64,000 nucleotides of DNA from UMGS1649 sp045534225 (GTDB lineage: Bacteria; Bacillota; Clostridia; TANB77; CAG-465), in assembly GCA_045534225.1 (NCBI GenBank), contig JAZSJJ010000005.1, positions 62,001 to 126,000 of the forward strand, given 5' to 3'. The position numbers were made by a program, and so were the translations under genes. Shown one piece after another: positions 35,322 through 44,820 of the stretch (position 1 is the stretch's first letter; every line of letters starts with the position of its first letter). A model generated the notes under the pieces. It made no database searches. It was given only the letters and a program-made list of their open reading frames with translations, and was not told the DNA's origin.

Positions 35322-38300
35322 ATGGGCTTTGTACATCTACATATGCATACAGAATACAGCCTTTTAGATGGCGCAAACAAAATAGGTGAATTAGTAGCTA
35401 AAACTAAAGAACTTGGCATGGATGCTGTAGCAATAACAGACCATGGCAATATGTTTGGTGCAGTTGAGCTATATAAAGAATGTAAAAAACAAGGTATAAA
35501 AGCAATCATTGGATGCGAGATGTATGTTGCTCCTAGAAGTAGATTTGAAAAAGAAGGTAAAGTAGATGCAGAACCAAATCACTTAGTACTTCTAGCTATG
35601 AGTAATAAAGGATACCAAAATTTAATTAAATTAGTATCTATAGCATATACAGAAGGTTTCTATTACAAACCAAGAATAGACCTTGAAGTATTAAAAGAAT
35701 ATTCAGAAGATTTAATTGCTTTAAGTGGTTGTATGGCTGGTGCTGTCGCTAGAAAAATATCAGATGGAGATATAGATGGTGCTAAGGAAACAGCACTAAA
35801 ATACAAAGAAATATTTGGTGACAGATATTATCTAGAAATCCAAGATAATAAATATAGAGAGCAAATGGTAATTAACCAAAACTTAATAGCGTTTTCTAAA
35901 GAGTTAGACATACCACTAGTTGCTACAAATGACTGTCACTATCTAACCAAAGAAGATTATTATTTCCACGAAGTACTTCTTTGTGTACAAACTAAAAAGA
36001 AAATGACAGATGAAGATAGGATGACATTTGAAACAAATGAGTTCTATGTAAAATCTCCAGAAGAAATGATGAATGCATTTAAGAATGTGCCAGAGGCAAT
36101 AGAAAATACAATTAGAATTGCTGAAAGATGTAACGTAGAGTTTGTCTTTGGACATACAATTCTTCCAAACTTCGATATCCCTGACGGCATTTCGCACTAT
36201 GATTTCTTTAGAAACTTCTGCTATGAAGGTATGAAAAAAAGATACAGTGAAGATATGTATGAGAAGGTAGCTGAAAGATTAGAGTATGAACTTGGTGTAA
36301 TAGAAAAGATGGGGTTTATAGACTACTTCTTAATAGTTTCAGATTTCATTAGATATGCTAAAGAACAAAATATACCAGTAGGACCAGGAAGGGGTTCTGG
36401 TGCTGGTTCTGTTGCAGCATATTGTAGTGGAATAACAGATATAGATCCGCTTAAATTTGACCTTATATTCGAACGTTTCTTAAATCCAGAAAGAATAAGT
36501 ATGCCGGATTTTGATGTAGACTTTTGTTTTGAAAGAAGACCAGAGGTTATAGAATATGTTGCAAGAAAATATGGCCGTGATCATGTTGCGCAAATAATAA
36601 CATTTGGAACAATGAAAGCAAAACTTGCTATTCGTGATGTTGCAAGAGCAATGGATATTCCATATGCTAAAGCAGATGTTATAGCAAAGATGATACCAAA
36701 TGATCCAAAGATGACCATAGATAAAGCTATAGAAATGAATCAAGAATTAAAGCTTCTTTATGAAAATGATGAAGAAGCAAAACAAATAATAGATGTATCT
36801 AAAAAGGTAGAAGGTCTGCCAAGACATGCATCTACTCACGCAGCGGGTGTCGTTATTACCAAAGATCCAGTAGACACATATGTACCACTTTATTTAAATC
36901 AAGAACAAATATCCACACAGTATACTATGACTACTTTAGAAGAACTAGGGCTTCTTAAAATGGACTTCTTAGGATTAAGAACATTAACAGTTATTGCAGA
37001 TGCTAAGTATTTAGTAAAGAAAATACATGATGTAGATGTGGACTTTGGGGATACATACGATGATTCAGGAGTATACAAACTGCTAGGTGAAGGAAAAACT
37101 AATGGAGTATTCCAATTAGAGAGTGGTGGCTTTAAACAAATGATGAAGGAATTAAAGCCGACAAATATTGAAGATATAGCAGTTATGCTATCTTTGTATA
37201 GACCAGGACCAATGGATCAAATACCAAGATATATTAAGGCGAAGAATAATCCAGATGACATAGAATATACACATCCTGCTCTTGAACCAATTCTTAAAAT
37301 AACAAATGGCTGTATGGTATACCAAGAACAAGTTATGCAAATCTTTAGAGAATTAGCAGGATACAGTTTTGGTAGAGCTGACCTTGTACGCCGTGCAATG
37401 GGTAAGAAAAAGATAGATGTAATGAATAAAGAAAGAGAAATATTTATTAATGGTCTTGTAGAAGATGGTAAAAGGGTAATAGATGGTGCAGTAAATAGAG
37501 GTATTGATGAGGCTAGTGCAAACAAAATATTCGATGAAATGGCGGAGTTTGCAAAGTATGCGTTTAACAAATCTCATGCGGCTGCATATGCTGTGGTATC
37601 TTACCAAACGGCTTGGCTTAAAGTACACTACCCAGCGGAATTTATGGCTGCAACAATGAACAGTTTCTTAGGCAACTTAGATAAAGTACCAGAGTATATA
37701 GCTGAGTGTAAAACATTAGGAATAAATGTATTAAGACCAGATATAAATGAAGGCTATGCTCGTTTTGCAGTAATAAACGGAAATATTCGTTTTGCTTTAG
37801 CATCAATCAAAAATGTTGGTGAAGGAGCTATAGAACAAATTATTGAAGAAAGAAAAAGAAATGGTAAATATGAAAACTTTGTAGACTTTATAGAAAGAGT
37901 ACAAGGTGAAAGAGTAAATAAAAAGTGTATTGAGTCCCTAATAAAAGCAGGAGCTTTTGATGAACTTGAAACAGAATATAATCGTTATGATTTACTAGCA
38001 AGTTATGAAACAATAATGGATTCTGTGGCAGGAGAAAAGAGAAATGGTTGTGAAGGTCAAGTATGTATCTTTGAAGGTTTTGGTATAGAAGAAACAGGAA
38101 TAACAAATAGAAAGATATTAAAGACAGGAACGGTTCCAACTAAGAGAGAACTTTTAGATATGGAAAGAGAAATGATGGGACTATATGTTTCTGGACATCC
38201 ATTAGATGAGTTTATGGATATAATACAAAAGAAAGCGACACTTACATCAAAAGATTTGAATGTAGAAACGAATACAGAAGAAACAGAAAGTGATGTGGAT

Positions 38301-38810
38301 GAAAGTGTAAATCTAGAACAGTATGATGGCAAAGAAGCTATTATGTGTGGACTTATAACTAACTTAAAGAAAATATATACGAAGAGTAACAGACAAATGG
38401 CATTCTCAAATTTTGAAGATCTATTTGGAGATATAGAAGCAGTATTCTTCCCAAATGTATATGAAAAGTATGCAAATACAATAAATTCAGATAAAGTTGT
38501 AGAAGTAAAAGGAAAGATAAGCTTAAAAGAAAATGAGAAGCCTAAAATTCTTGTAGACAGTATAAAAGAACTATCTAAAGAGGAAAAGGTGTATATTAAA
38601 CTAACTGCATCACAAACAGAATATGAAAAAGAAAAAACTAAGTTATTCGAAATATTAAAAGAATATCCAGGAGACATACCTGTATATACATATTTTGAAC
38701 AGACTAAAGAGGTAAAAGGATTAGCAAGACAGTGGTGGGTAACACCAACTAATGACCTTATTACAAAGCTTACAAATACCTTTGGGTTGGGTAATGTAAA
38801 AATAGTGTAA
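35322..38810 (+). CDS. dnaE: DNA polymerase III alpha subunit
   Basis: The 1162 residues have the N-terminal PHP domain (VHLHMHTEYSLLDG), the polymerase palm with PDFDVDF near 392 and a further Asp in LKMDFLGLRTL near 545, the GPGRGSGAGSVAAY loop near 352, and a C-terminal OB domain (MAFSNFEDLFGDIEAVFF). It is DnaE, not the Gram-positive PolC, since it has no exonuclease insertion. The frame opens at 35265, but ATG 35322 follows GGAGGGAAATAT and matches the family start. Confidence 0.96.
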   Translation: MGFVHLHMHTEYSLLDGANKIGELVAKTKELGMDAVAITDHGNMFGAVELYKECKKQGIKAIIGCEMYVAPRSRFEKEGKVDAEPNHLVLLAMSNKGYQNLIKLVSIAYTEGFYYKPRIDLEVLKEYSEDLIALSGCMAGAVARKISDGDIDGAKETALKYKEIFGDRYYLEIQDNKYREQMVINQNLIAFSKELDIPLVATNDCHYLTKEDYYFHEVLLCVQTKKKMTDEDRMTFETNEFYVKSPEEMMNAFKNVPEAIENTIRIAERCNVEFVFGHTILPNFDIPDGISHYDFFRNFCYEGMKKRYSEDMYEKVAERLEYELGVIEKMGFIDYFLIVSDFIRYAKEQNIPVGPGRGSGAGSVAAYCSGITDIDPLKFDLIFERFLNPERISMPDFDVDFCFERRPEVIEYVARKYGRDHVAQIITFGTMKAKLAIRDVARAMDIPYAKADVIAKMIPNDPKMTIDKAIEMNQELKLLYENDEEAKQIIDVSKKVEGLPRHASTHAAGVVITKDPVDTYVPLYLNQEQISTQYTMTTLEELGLLKMDFLGLRTLTVIADAKYLVKKIHDVDVDFGDTYDDSGVYKLLGEGKTNGVFQLESGGFKQMMKELKPTNIEDIAVMLSLYRPGPMDQIPRYIKAKNNPDDIEYTHPALEPILKITNGCMVYQEQVMQIFRELAGYSFGRADLVRRAMGKKKIDVMNKEREIFINGLVEDGKRVIDGAVNRGIDEASANKIFDEMAEFAKYAFNKSHAAAYAVVSYQTAWLKVHYPAEFMAATMNSFLGNLDKVPEYIAECKTLGINVLRPDINEGYARFAVINGNIRFALASIKNVGEGAIEQIIEERKRNGKYENFVDFIERVQGERVNKKCIESLIKAGAFDELETEYNRYDLLASYETIMDSVAGEKRNGCEGQVCIFEGFGIEETGITNRKILKTGTVPTKRELLDMEREMMGLYVSGHPLDEFMDIIQKKATLTSKDLNVETNTEETESDVDESVNLEQYDGKEAIMCGLITNLKKIYTKSNRQMAFSNFEDLFGDIEAVFFPNVYEKYANTINSDKVVEVKGKISLKENEKPKILVDSIKELSKEEKVYIKLTASQTEYEKEKTKLFEILKEYPGDIPVYTYFEQTKEVKGLARQWWVTPTNDLITKLTNTFGLGNVKIV

Positions 38811-38815
38811 AACGC

Positions 38816-38845
38816 TTGCGTATTAAAAATTATATGTGATAGAAT
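38816..38845 (+). promoter_or_regulatory. Putative promoter of the 134-residue gene
   Basis: TTGCGT and TAGAAT are 18 bases apart, immediately after the dnaE stop. Confidence 0.5.
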
Positions 38846-38891
38846 AAACAAAAGTGACAATAGTCTAAAATAAATATTTTGGAGGTACGTT

Positions 38892-39296
38892 ATGAGTAAT
38901 ATTCGTGAAGGCAACGTCCGGGTGTATTACCTGGAAAGAGAAATCAGGGAAGCTCTTAATGTATTAAGAGCAAGACCACTTACAGAAAGAAGTGAGCGTC
39001 AGCTTGTCGATGGGGCAAAGTTCCTTGAGATGATTAAGCATACTCCGTATAGCAGATATAAGACAGTTGCAAGTCTTAAAGAAAGAATTGTTAAGGAACG
39101 GAACAAGCTTAAGGCGGAACTTATTAAAATCGATACAGGCTCTACGGGACACCAGATTTCCATCTTTGAGATGTTGGATGAACGTTCGGAAGAAGAAAAG
39201 AAGAGACATGAATCAAGAGTGGCAAAGCTCAAGGATGAAATTCACTGGCTTCACAAGTGCCTTGGTATTTGTAAAAACACGGATTATTTCAAGTAA
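38892..39296 (+). CDS. Coiled-coil-like protein, 134 residues, unknown
   Basis: The protein is highly charged and helical throughout (YLEREIREALNVLRARPL, SLKERIVKERNKLKAELI, RHESRVAKLKDEIHWLHK). No family is recognised. Codons CTC, CGG, CGT and AAG set it apart from dnaE and the kinase gene beside it. It has a promoter, a TGGAGGT ribosome site and a terminator of its own, like the genes at 28434 and 57480. Confidence 0.7.
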   Translation: MSNIREGNVRVYYLEREIREALNVLRARPLTERSERQLVDGAKFLEMIKHTPYSRYKTVASLKERIVKERNKLKAELIKIDTGSTGHQISIFEMLDERSEEEKKRHESRVAKLKDEIHWLHKCLGICKNTDYFK

Positions 39297-39300
39297 GAAA

Positions 39301-39328
39301 GTAGAGGGAGATTATCCCTCTACTTTTC
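39301..39328 (+). terminator. Rho-independent terminator
   Basis: GTAGAGGGA pairs with TCCCTCTAC around GATTA, followed by TTTTC. Confidence 0.85.
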
Positions 39329-39416
39329 TTTTAGTTATTATTAAATATGGAGTAGAATATACTTGTAAAAAGCAGGCTTTTGTAATATAATAGAAGCGTT
39401 AAATTGGAGATTTAAT

Positions 39417-40298
39417 ATGAAAAAAATAAGACTAGTATATAACAAATCTGCAGGACAAAATAAGGGTAGTGAAATAATAAGCGAAGTAATTGGCAGATTA
39501 AGTGAAAATGGGTTTGAAGTAACAGCTTTTAGAGCATCAAGAGAAAACTCATGCGAAGAGTTTATAGCAAATACTCCAGAAGATACATACGGTATAGTTG
39601 TAGCTGGCGGAGATGGAACTATAAATAAAGTTGTAAACTTTATGAAAAAACATAATATAAATGTTCCACTTGGAGTTATTCCAGCTGGCACATCAAACGA
39701 TTTTGCCCTCCATCTTGGAGTGTACGGCGATGTAGATAAAGCGATAGAAAGAATAATAGAAGGAAATACAGAAGGCGTAGATATTGGTAAAGTAAATGAT
39801 AGATACTTTGTAAATATCTTAGCAGCTGGAATGTTTTCAGGAACATCTCATAAAACAGATAAACGACTCAAAGAGATGCTCGGTCATGCTTCATATTTTA
39901 TAACTGCAGCAAGAGAACCTTTCGAACAAAAACCATTTAAGATAAAAATTGAAACAGAAGATGGTATTGTTGAAGAAACGGTAGTTGTTGTTATGATATT
40001 TAACGGAAGCAGTGTAGGAAGAATAGACTTGTTTTCAGATAATTCAAGTATACAAGATGGAATGTTAGATATAGTAATGTTGAGAGCTGGTAAGATGGCA
40101 GAAACATTAAAGATATTAAGCGAATTTGAAGATGGAAAATTTGTAAACAACGATAATGTTGCATACATTAAAAAAAAGAAATTTAAGATTTCATTAGTAG
40201 AAGGAAAATGTACTGCTACGGATGCAGATGGTGATGAAGGGCCAGAACTTCCATTTGATGTTGAATGTGTGGAAAAAGGTATAAATATGTTTATGTAA
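39417..40298 (+). CDS. Diacylglycerol kinase / lipid kinase family protein
   Basis: The 293 residues fit the DgkB/YegS family. The N-terminal nucleotide fold has NKSAGQNKGSE and the invariant VVAGGDGTINKVVNF near 60, then GVIPAGTSNDFALHLG near 85. The C-terminal beta domain includes IFNGSSVGRIDLFSDNSSIQDGMLDIV. Members phosphorylate diacylglycerol or related lipids at the membrane face. Substrate cannot be assigned from sequence alone. The ATG at 39417 follows TTGGAGATTTAAT. Confidence 0.88.
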   Translation: MKKIRLVYNKSAGQNKGSEIISEVIGRLSENGFEVTAFRASRENSCEEFIANTPEDTYGIVVAGGDGTINKVVNFMKKHNINVPLGVIPAGTSNDFALHLGVYGDVDKAIERIIEGNTEGVDIGKVNDRYFVNILAAGMFSGTSHKTDKRLKEMLGHASYFITAAREPFEQKPFKIKIETEDGIVEETVVVVMIFNGSSVGRIDLFSDNSSIQDGMLDIVMLRAGKMAETLKILSEFEDGKFVNNDNVAYIKKKKFKISLVEGKCTATDADGDEGPELPFDVECVEKGINMFM

Positions 40299-40334
40299 TA
40301 AACTTAAAATGTTAATAGAAAGAAGGATTATAAA

Positions 40335-42740
40335 ATGTACGATAAAAATATAGATAAAAAATGGCAAGATAAATGGTATGCCACAGACGCATTTAGCGCA
40401 AAAGATAATAGTGATAAAAAGAAATTCTATGGACTTGTAGAATTCCCATACCCATCAGGTATAGGTCTACATATAGGTCATGTTAAAGCATATATAGGAC
40501 TAGAAGTTATAGCTAGAAAGAAAAGACTTGAAGGATATAATGTATTATTCCCAATTGGTTGGGATGCATTTGGTCTTCCAACAGAAAACTATGCTATAAA
40601 AACAGGAATACATCCAAGAGTTGTAACAGATAACAACATTGAAAGATTTACAGAACAATTAAAGAAAGTTGGTTTCTCTTTTGATTTTAACAGACAAATA
40701 GATACAACAGATGAAAACTATTACAAATGGACTCAATGGATATTCTTAAAATTATTCGAAAAAGGATTAGCATACAAAGATATAACAGAAGTTAACTACT
40801 GTCCAAATTGTAAAGTAGTACTTTCTAACGAAGAATCACAAGGTGGAAAATGTGATAGATGTGATGGAGAAGTAATCCAAAAAGAAAAAGAAGTATGGAT
40901 GTTAAAAATAACAGACTATGCAGAAAAATTACTTGAAGGATTAGACGAAGTGGATTTCCCAGAGAGAGTTAGAGTACAACAAGAAAACTGGATTGGTAAA
41001 TCTACAGGTGCAGAAGTAGACTTCAAATTAAAAGACTTAGACGACAAATTAACTGTATATACAACAAGACCAGATACAATGTTTGGCGTAACATTTATGG
41101 TTATAGCACCAGAACATCCAATGATTAAAAAATATGCAGATAGAATTGAAAATTTAAGTGAAATAGAAGCTTATGCTGTAAACGCTAAAAAGAAAACAGA
41201 GTTTGAAAGAGTACAACTTGCAAAGGATAAAACAGGTGTAGAAATTAAAGGCATAACTGTAATAAATCCTGCAAATGGTAAAGAAGTTCCAGTATGGGTA
41301 TCAGACTATGTAATGATGGGATATGGTACAGGAGCAATAATGGCAGTACCCGCACATGATACTCGTGACTATGAATTCGCTAAGAAATTTGGAATAGATA
41401 TAATCCAAGTAATTGAAGGTGGAGATATTTCTAAAGAAGCTTATACAGATATAGCAAACGGAACAATGATGAACTCAGAATTCTTAAATGGTAAATCTGT
41501 AAAAGAAGCAATTGCGTCAATGATTGAGTATGTGGAAACAAAAGGATTTGGACATGCTAAGACAAATTACTTTATGAAAGACTGGGCTTTTGCAAGACAA
41601 AGATATTGGGGAGAACCAGTACCTATTGTTAAGTGTGAAAAGTGTGGATTAGTTCCATTAAAAGAAAGTGATTTACCATTAACATTACCAAAACTTGAAA
41701 ACTTCAAACCTGGTCAAGACGGTGAATCTCCACTTGTAGAAGCAACAGAATGGGTTAATACAACTTGTCCATGTTGTGGTGGACACGCTAAACGTGAAAC
41801 AGATACAATGCCACAATGGGCAGGATCAAGCTGGTACTTCTTAAGATATATCGATCCTAAGAATGATTTATCTTTAGCAAGTATGGAAAACTTAAAATAT
41901 TGGTTACCAGTAGACTGGTACAATGGTGGTATGGAACACGTAACACGTCACTTAATCTATTCAAGATTCTGGCATAGATTCTTATATGATATTGGTGTAG
42001 TTCCAACTCGCGAACCATATGCTAAGAGAACAACTCAAGGATTAATATTAGGTTCTGATGGCGAGAAAATGTCTAAATCTAGAGGAAACGTAATTAATCC
42101 AGATGATATAGTAAACGAATATGGTGCAGATACACTTAGAACATATATGTTGTTTATAGGTGAATATGATGCAGCTGCTCCTTGGAATGATAATGGAGTT
42201 AAAGGTGCTAAGAAATTCTTAGATAGAGTTATGAGATTAGATACATTGTTAGTAGACAAGTATGAAACTGTAGATGAAGAATATGAAAGAGAATTAAACA
42301 AGACAATTAAGAAAGTTACAGAAGATTACGAAGCTATGAAATACAATACAGCAATAGCTCAAATGATGACCTTTATAAATGTGGTATACAAGAAAGGTGT
42401 AATTTCTAAAGAGGATTTAGCTAAATTCTTAATAGTATTAAACCCAACAGCGCCACATGTAACAGAAGAATTATGGAATAGATGCATAGATTCTACATCT
42501 ATGATAGTTGATGCTTCTTGGCCTACATATGATGAATCTAAGATTAAAACAAATACAGTTGAAATTGCAGTTCAAGTATGTGGTAAGGTTAAATTTATAT
42601 TAGCTCATGAAGTAGGTATAAGCGCAGAAGATTTAACAAAACAAGTTTTAGCAGATGAAAGATTAAAACCATTCATAGATGGTAAGGAAATTAAAAAGAC
42701 TATAATTGTTCCAGGAAGGATTGCAAATATAGTTGTGTAA
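40335..42740 (+). CDS. leuS: Leucyl-tRNA synthetase
   Basis: The 801 residues carry the HIGH-type motif YPSGIGLHIGHVKAY near 36, a zinc-binding CPNC and CDRC pair near 156-178, the editing domain with TTRPDTMFGVTFM near 240, and the GEKMSKSRGN loop near 577. It charges tRNA-Leu. AAGGATT is the ribosome site; only 36 bases separate it from the lipid kinase gene, so there is no room for a T-box and it is probably co-transcribed. Confidence 0.96.
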   Translation: MYDKNIDKKWQDKWYATDAFSAKDNSDKKKFYGLVEFPYPSGIGLHIGHVKAYIGLEVIARKKRLEGYNVLFPIGWDAFGLPTENYAIKTGIHPRVVTDNNIERFTEQLKKVGFSFDFNRQIDTTDENYYKWTQWIFLKLFEKGLAYKDITEVNYCPNCKVVLSNEESQGGKCDRCDGEVIQKEKEVWMLKITDYAEKLLEGLDEVDFPERVRVQQENWIGKSTGAEVDFKLKDLDDKLTVYTTRPDTMFGVTFMVIAPEHPMIKKYADRIENLSEIEAYAVNAKKKTEFERVQLAKDKTGVEIKGITVINPANGKEVPVWVSDYVMMGYGTGAIMAVPAHDTRDYEFAKKFGIDIIQVIEGGDISKEAYTDIANGTMMNSEFLNGKSVKEAIASMIEYVETKGFGHAKTNYFMKDWAFARQRYWGEPVPIVKCEKCGLVPLKESDLPLTLPKLENFKPGQDGESPLVEATEWVNTTCPCCGGHAKRETDTMPQWAGSSWYFLRYIDPKNDLSLASMENLKYWLPVDWYNGGMEHVTRHLIYSRFWHRFLYDIGVVPTREPYAKRTTQGLILGSDGEKMSKSRGNVINPDDIVNEYGADTLRTYMLFIGEYDAAAPWNDNGVKGAKKFLDRVMRLDTLLVDKYETVDEEYERELNKTIKKVTEDYEAMKYNTAIAQMMTFINVVYKKGVISKEDLAKFLIVLNPTAPHVTEELWNRCIDSTSMIVDASWPTYDESKIKTNTVEIAVQVCGKVKFILAHEVGISAEDLTKQVLADERLKPFIDGKEIKKTIIVPGRIANIVV

Positions 42741-42790
42741 TGATAGAATGAAAATATAAAATGAACAGAAGATGAAAGAGAGGAAGTTAA

Positions 42791-44209
42791 ATGGGGTTAG
42801 AAACATTAACCGTTATTCTACTGACTTTAAGTGGACTGGCTATATTCCTACTGGGAATGTCGGCACATAGATTTGCTGTAAAAGGCCAAATGAAAGAGCA
42901 TGCTGATGTTAAACAAGCAGCATATATAGATGCTCTTACAGGTCTTGAAAATAGACACAAGTTTAATAAAGTAATATCCGAAATGGTAAAACATGAAGAT
43001 AAAAAATTTGCATTATGTTTCTTGGATTTAGATGATTTCAAACATATAAACGATAATATGGGACATGATGCAGGTGATGAACTTCTAATTGAACTTGGAA
43101 GAAGATTGGTAGATAGCCTTGGAGAACATGGTAGAGTGTTTAGACTTGGAGGAGATGAATATGCTTTAATAATAACTAAAGCAGACTCAAAACTTGAAGT
43201 AGAAACAGTTGTAAAAAGAGTAAAAAGAAATGTTACAATGCCAATAAACATAAGAGATACAAAAGTAAATCTTGAGTATAGCTTAGGTGTAGCGATGTTC
43301 CCAGACGACTCGAAAGATAGTGTACAATTAGTAAACTTTGCAGATTCTGCAATGTATTATATAAAAAAGAGTGGTAAGAGCGATTACTATTTCCATAACC
43401 CTGCACTTAGAGCTCAAACAGAAAACAAAAAGAGGATGGAAAAAGAACTTAAAGATGCTTACCAAAATAAAGAGTTTGGAGTAGATTTCCAACCAAGAAT
43501 AAATCTTAAGAATCCAAAAGAAATTTGGCTTGAAACATTCTTGTTTTGGAACCACCCTGCAGTAGGAAAATTAAAAGCAGAGTATTTCTTAAAGTTTGCA
43601 GATTCAATTGGGCTAATAATTGGAATAGACGAAATAATGATTGAGCAAACACTTGCAAAACTAAAAGAAATACGTGAAGCGGGACTTACTAATGTAAACA
43701 TGGCAATAAATATTTCGCTAAGACATTTCCAAAGAAATGACTTTATAGAAAGACTTTGTGCAATGTTTGAAAATCACAAAGAAGAAGCAAAATGTATAAT
43801 GCTTCAACTTACAAGTAATATAAAAATAGAAAAGATAGAAAACTACAAAGTAATGTTTGAAAAACTAAGAAAATACGGAGTAAGAATTTCTGTATCAAAC
43901 TTAGAAATAAAACATGAAGTATTAGATATGTTCCATAGATTAAATGTTGATGAAGTAAAAGTAAGTGCAAGCTTCTTAGATTCAAATAGCATATTTAAGG
44001 AAAGTGTATTAAAAGATATAGTAACACTTTCTAAAGATCTTGGATATCAAGTAGTAATAACAAGAATAGAAGATGAAAATACACTTCAAAAAGTACTTAA
44101 ATTAAAGGTAGATATGGTACAAGGAAACTACCTTGCAAATGTAGTTGAAAGCGATAAATTAGTGCCATTCTTAAAAGAAGAAGTAATGAAAGTGTTAAGT
44201 AAAAAATAA
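42791..44209 (+). CDS. GGDEF protein with degenerate EAL domain
   Basis: The 472 residues start with one membrane helix (about 3-24). A GGDEF domain follows (ALTGLENRHKF near 47, GGDEYALII near 120), with GGDEY as the active-site variant found in functional cyclases. The C-terminal EAL domain has lost its key residues: the EAL signature reads ETFLFW and the metal-binding DDF/DG region reads DEVKVSASF. It should synthesise c-di-GMP or bind it, but is unlikely to degrade it. The membrane helix replaces a separate sensor domain. It sits between leuS and a tRNA cluster. Confidence 0.88.
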   Translation: MGLETLTVILLTLSGLAIFLLGMSAHRFAVKGQMKEHADVKQAAYIDALTGLENRHKFNKVISEMVKHEDKKFALCFLDLDDFKHINDNMGHDAGDELLIELGRRLVDSLGEHGRVFRLGGDEYALIITKADSKLEVETVVKRVKRNVTMPINIRDTKVNLEYSLGVAMFPDDSKDSVQLVNFADSAMYYIKKSGKSDYYFHNPALRAQTENKKRMEKELKDAYQNKEFGVDFQPRINLKNPKEIWLETFLFWNHPAVGKLKAEYFLKFADSIGLIIGIDEIMIEQTLAKLKEIREAGLTNVNMAINISLRHFQRNDFIERLCAMFENHKEEAKCIMLQLTSNIKIEKIENYKVMFEKLRKYGVRISVSNLEIKHEVLDMFHRLNVDEVKVSASFLDSNSIFKESVLKDIVTLSKDLGYQVVITRIEDENTLQKVLKLKVDMVQGNYLANVVESDKLVPFLKEEVMKVLSKK

Positions 44210-44255
44210 CATGTAAAAAATATTACAAAAAGTATTAAAAATATTAAAAAAGGTG

Positions 44256-44284
44256 TTGACAAAACACCTTTTTAATATTATAAT
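44256..44284 (+). promoter_or_regulatory. Consensus sigma-A promoter of the tRNA cluster
   Basis: TTGACA at 44256, 17 bases and TATAAT at 44279, 20 bases before the first tRNA. Confidence 0.88.
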
Positions 44285-44303
44285 ACTAGTTGTCAGCAAG
44301 AGT

Positions 44304-44379
44304 GGGCGCATAGCTCAGTTGGGAGAGCATCTGCCTTACAAGCAGGGGGTCATAGGTTCGAGCCCTATTGTGCCCACCA
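44304..44379 (+). tRNA. tRNA-Val (TAC)
   Basis: A full cloverleaf: acceptor GGGCGCA with TGTGCCC, D-arm GCTC/GAGC, anticodon loop CTTACAA with TAC, T-arm with GGTTCGAGCC, and an encoded CCA end. Confidence 0.97.
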
Positions 44380-44387
44380 CTTTTTTT

Positions 44388-44464
44388 GGCCTGGTAGTTC
44401 AGTTGGTTAGAACGCCGCCCTGTCACGGCGGAGGTCGTGGGTTCGAGTCCCATCCAGGTCGCCA
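44388..44464 (+). tRNA. tRNA-Asp (GTC)
   Basis: 77 bases; anticodon stem CCGCC/GGCGG with loop CTGTCAC giving GTC; T-loop GGTTCGAGTCC; encoded CCA. Confidence 0.97.
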
Positions 44465-44477
44465 TTTTTTTATATAC

Positions 44478-44553
44478 GGCCAGATAGCTCAGTTGGTAGA
44501 GCAGGGGACTGAAAATCCCCGTGTCGGCGGTTCGATCCCGTCTCTGGCCACCA
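44478..44553 (+). tRNA. tRNA-Phe (GAA)
   Basis: 76 bases; anticodon stem GGGGA/TCCCC with loop CTGAAAA giving GAA; T-loop GGTTCGATCC; encoded CCA. Its charging enzyme pheST lies at 48990-52470 with a T-box. Confidence 0.97.
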
Positions 44554-44555
44554 AT

Positions 44556-44631
44556 GCGGGAATAGCTCAGTTGATAGAGCGTCGCGTTGCCAACGCGAAG
44601 GTCGCGGGTTTGAGCCCCGTTTCCCGCTCCA
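44556..44631 (+). tRNA. tRNA-Gly (GCC)
   Basis: 76 bases; anticodon stem TCGCG/CGCGA with loop TTGCCAA giving GCC; T-loop GGTTTGAGCC; encoded CCA. It starts three bases after tRNA-Phe. Confidence 0.97.
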
Positions 44632-44633
44632 CT

Positions 44634-44660
44634 AAGACATTACAAGATGTCTTTTTTTTA
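44634..44660 (+). terminator. Rho-independent terminator of the tRNA cluster
   Basis: AAGACAT pairs with ATGTCTT around TACAAG, then an eight-base T-run. Confidence 0.9.
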
Positions 44661-44703
44661 TGCCTAAATAAAATAGTGGATGTGGAAGTATATAGCAAGT
44701 AGT

Positions 44704-44737
44704 AACCACCATACATAAATGTGTATGGTGGTTTTGT
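44704..44737 (+). terminator. Second terminator-like hairpin
   Basis: AACCACCATACA-type arm pairs with TGTATGGTGGTT (to 44733), followed by a short T-rich tract. It may isolate the pilin-like gene at 44821 from the tRNA promoter. Confidence 0.6.
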
Positions 44738-44820
44738 TATATAAATAAAGTTAAAAATATTGATAAAAAAGAGAATATGTAATAGTATAGATATATGGTA
44801 AAAGAAAAGGGGAGAAACAA

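Noticed and set aside
44253..44702. A 149-residue open frame across the tRNA cluster
   Set aside because: It is the translation of four tRNA genes and their spacers; all four cloverleaves are complete and share a promoter and terminator.
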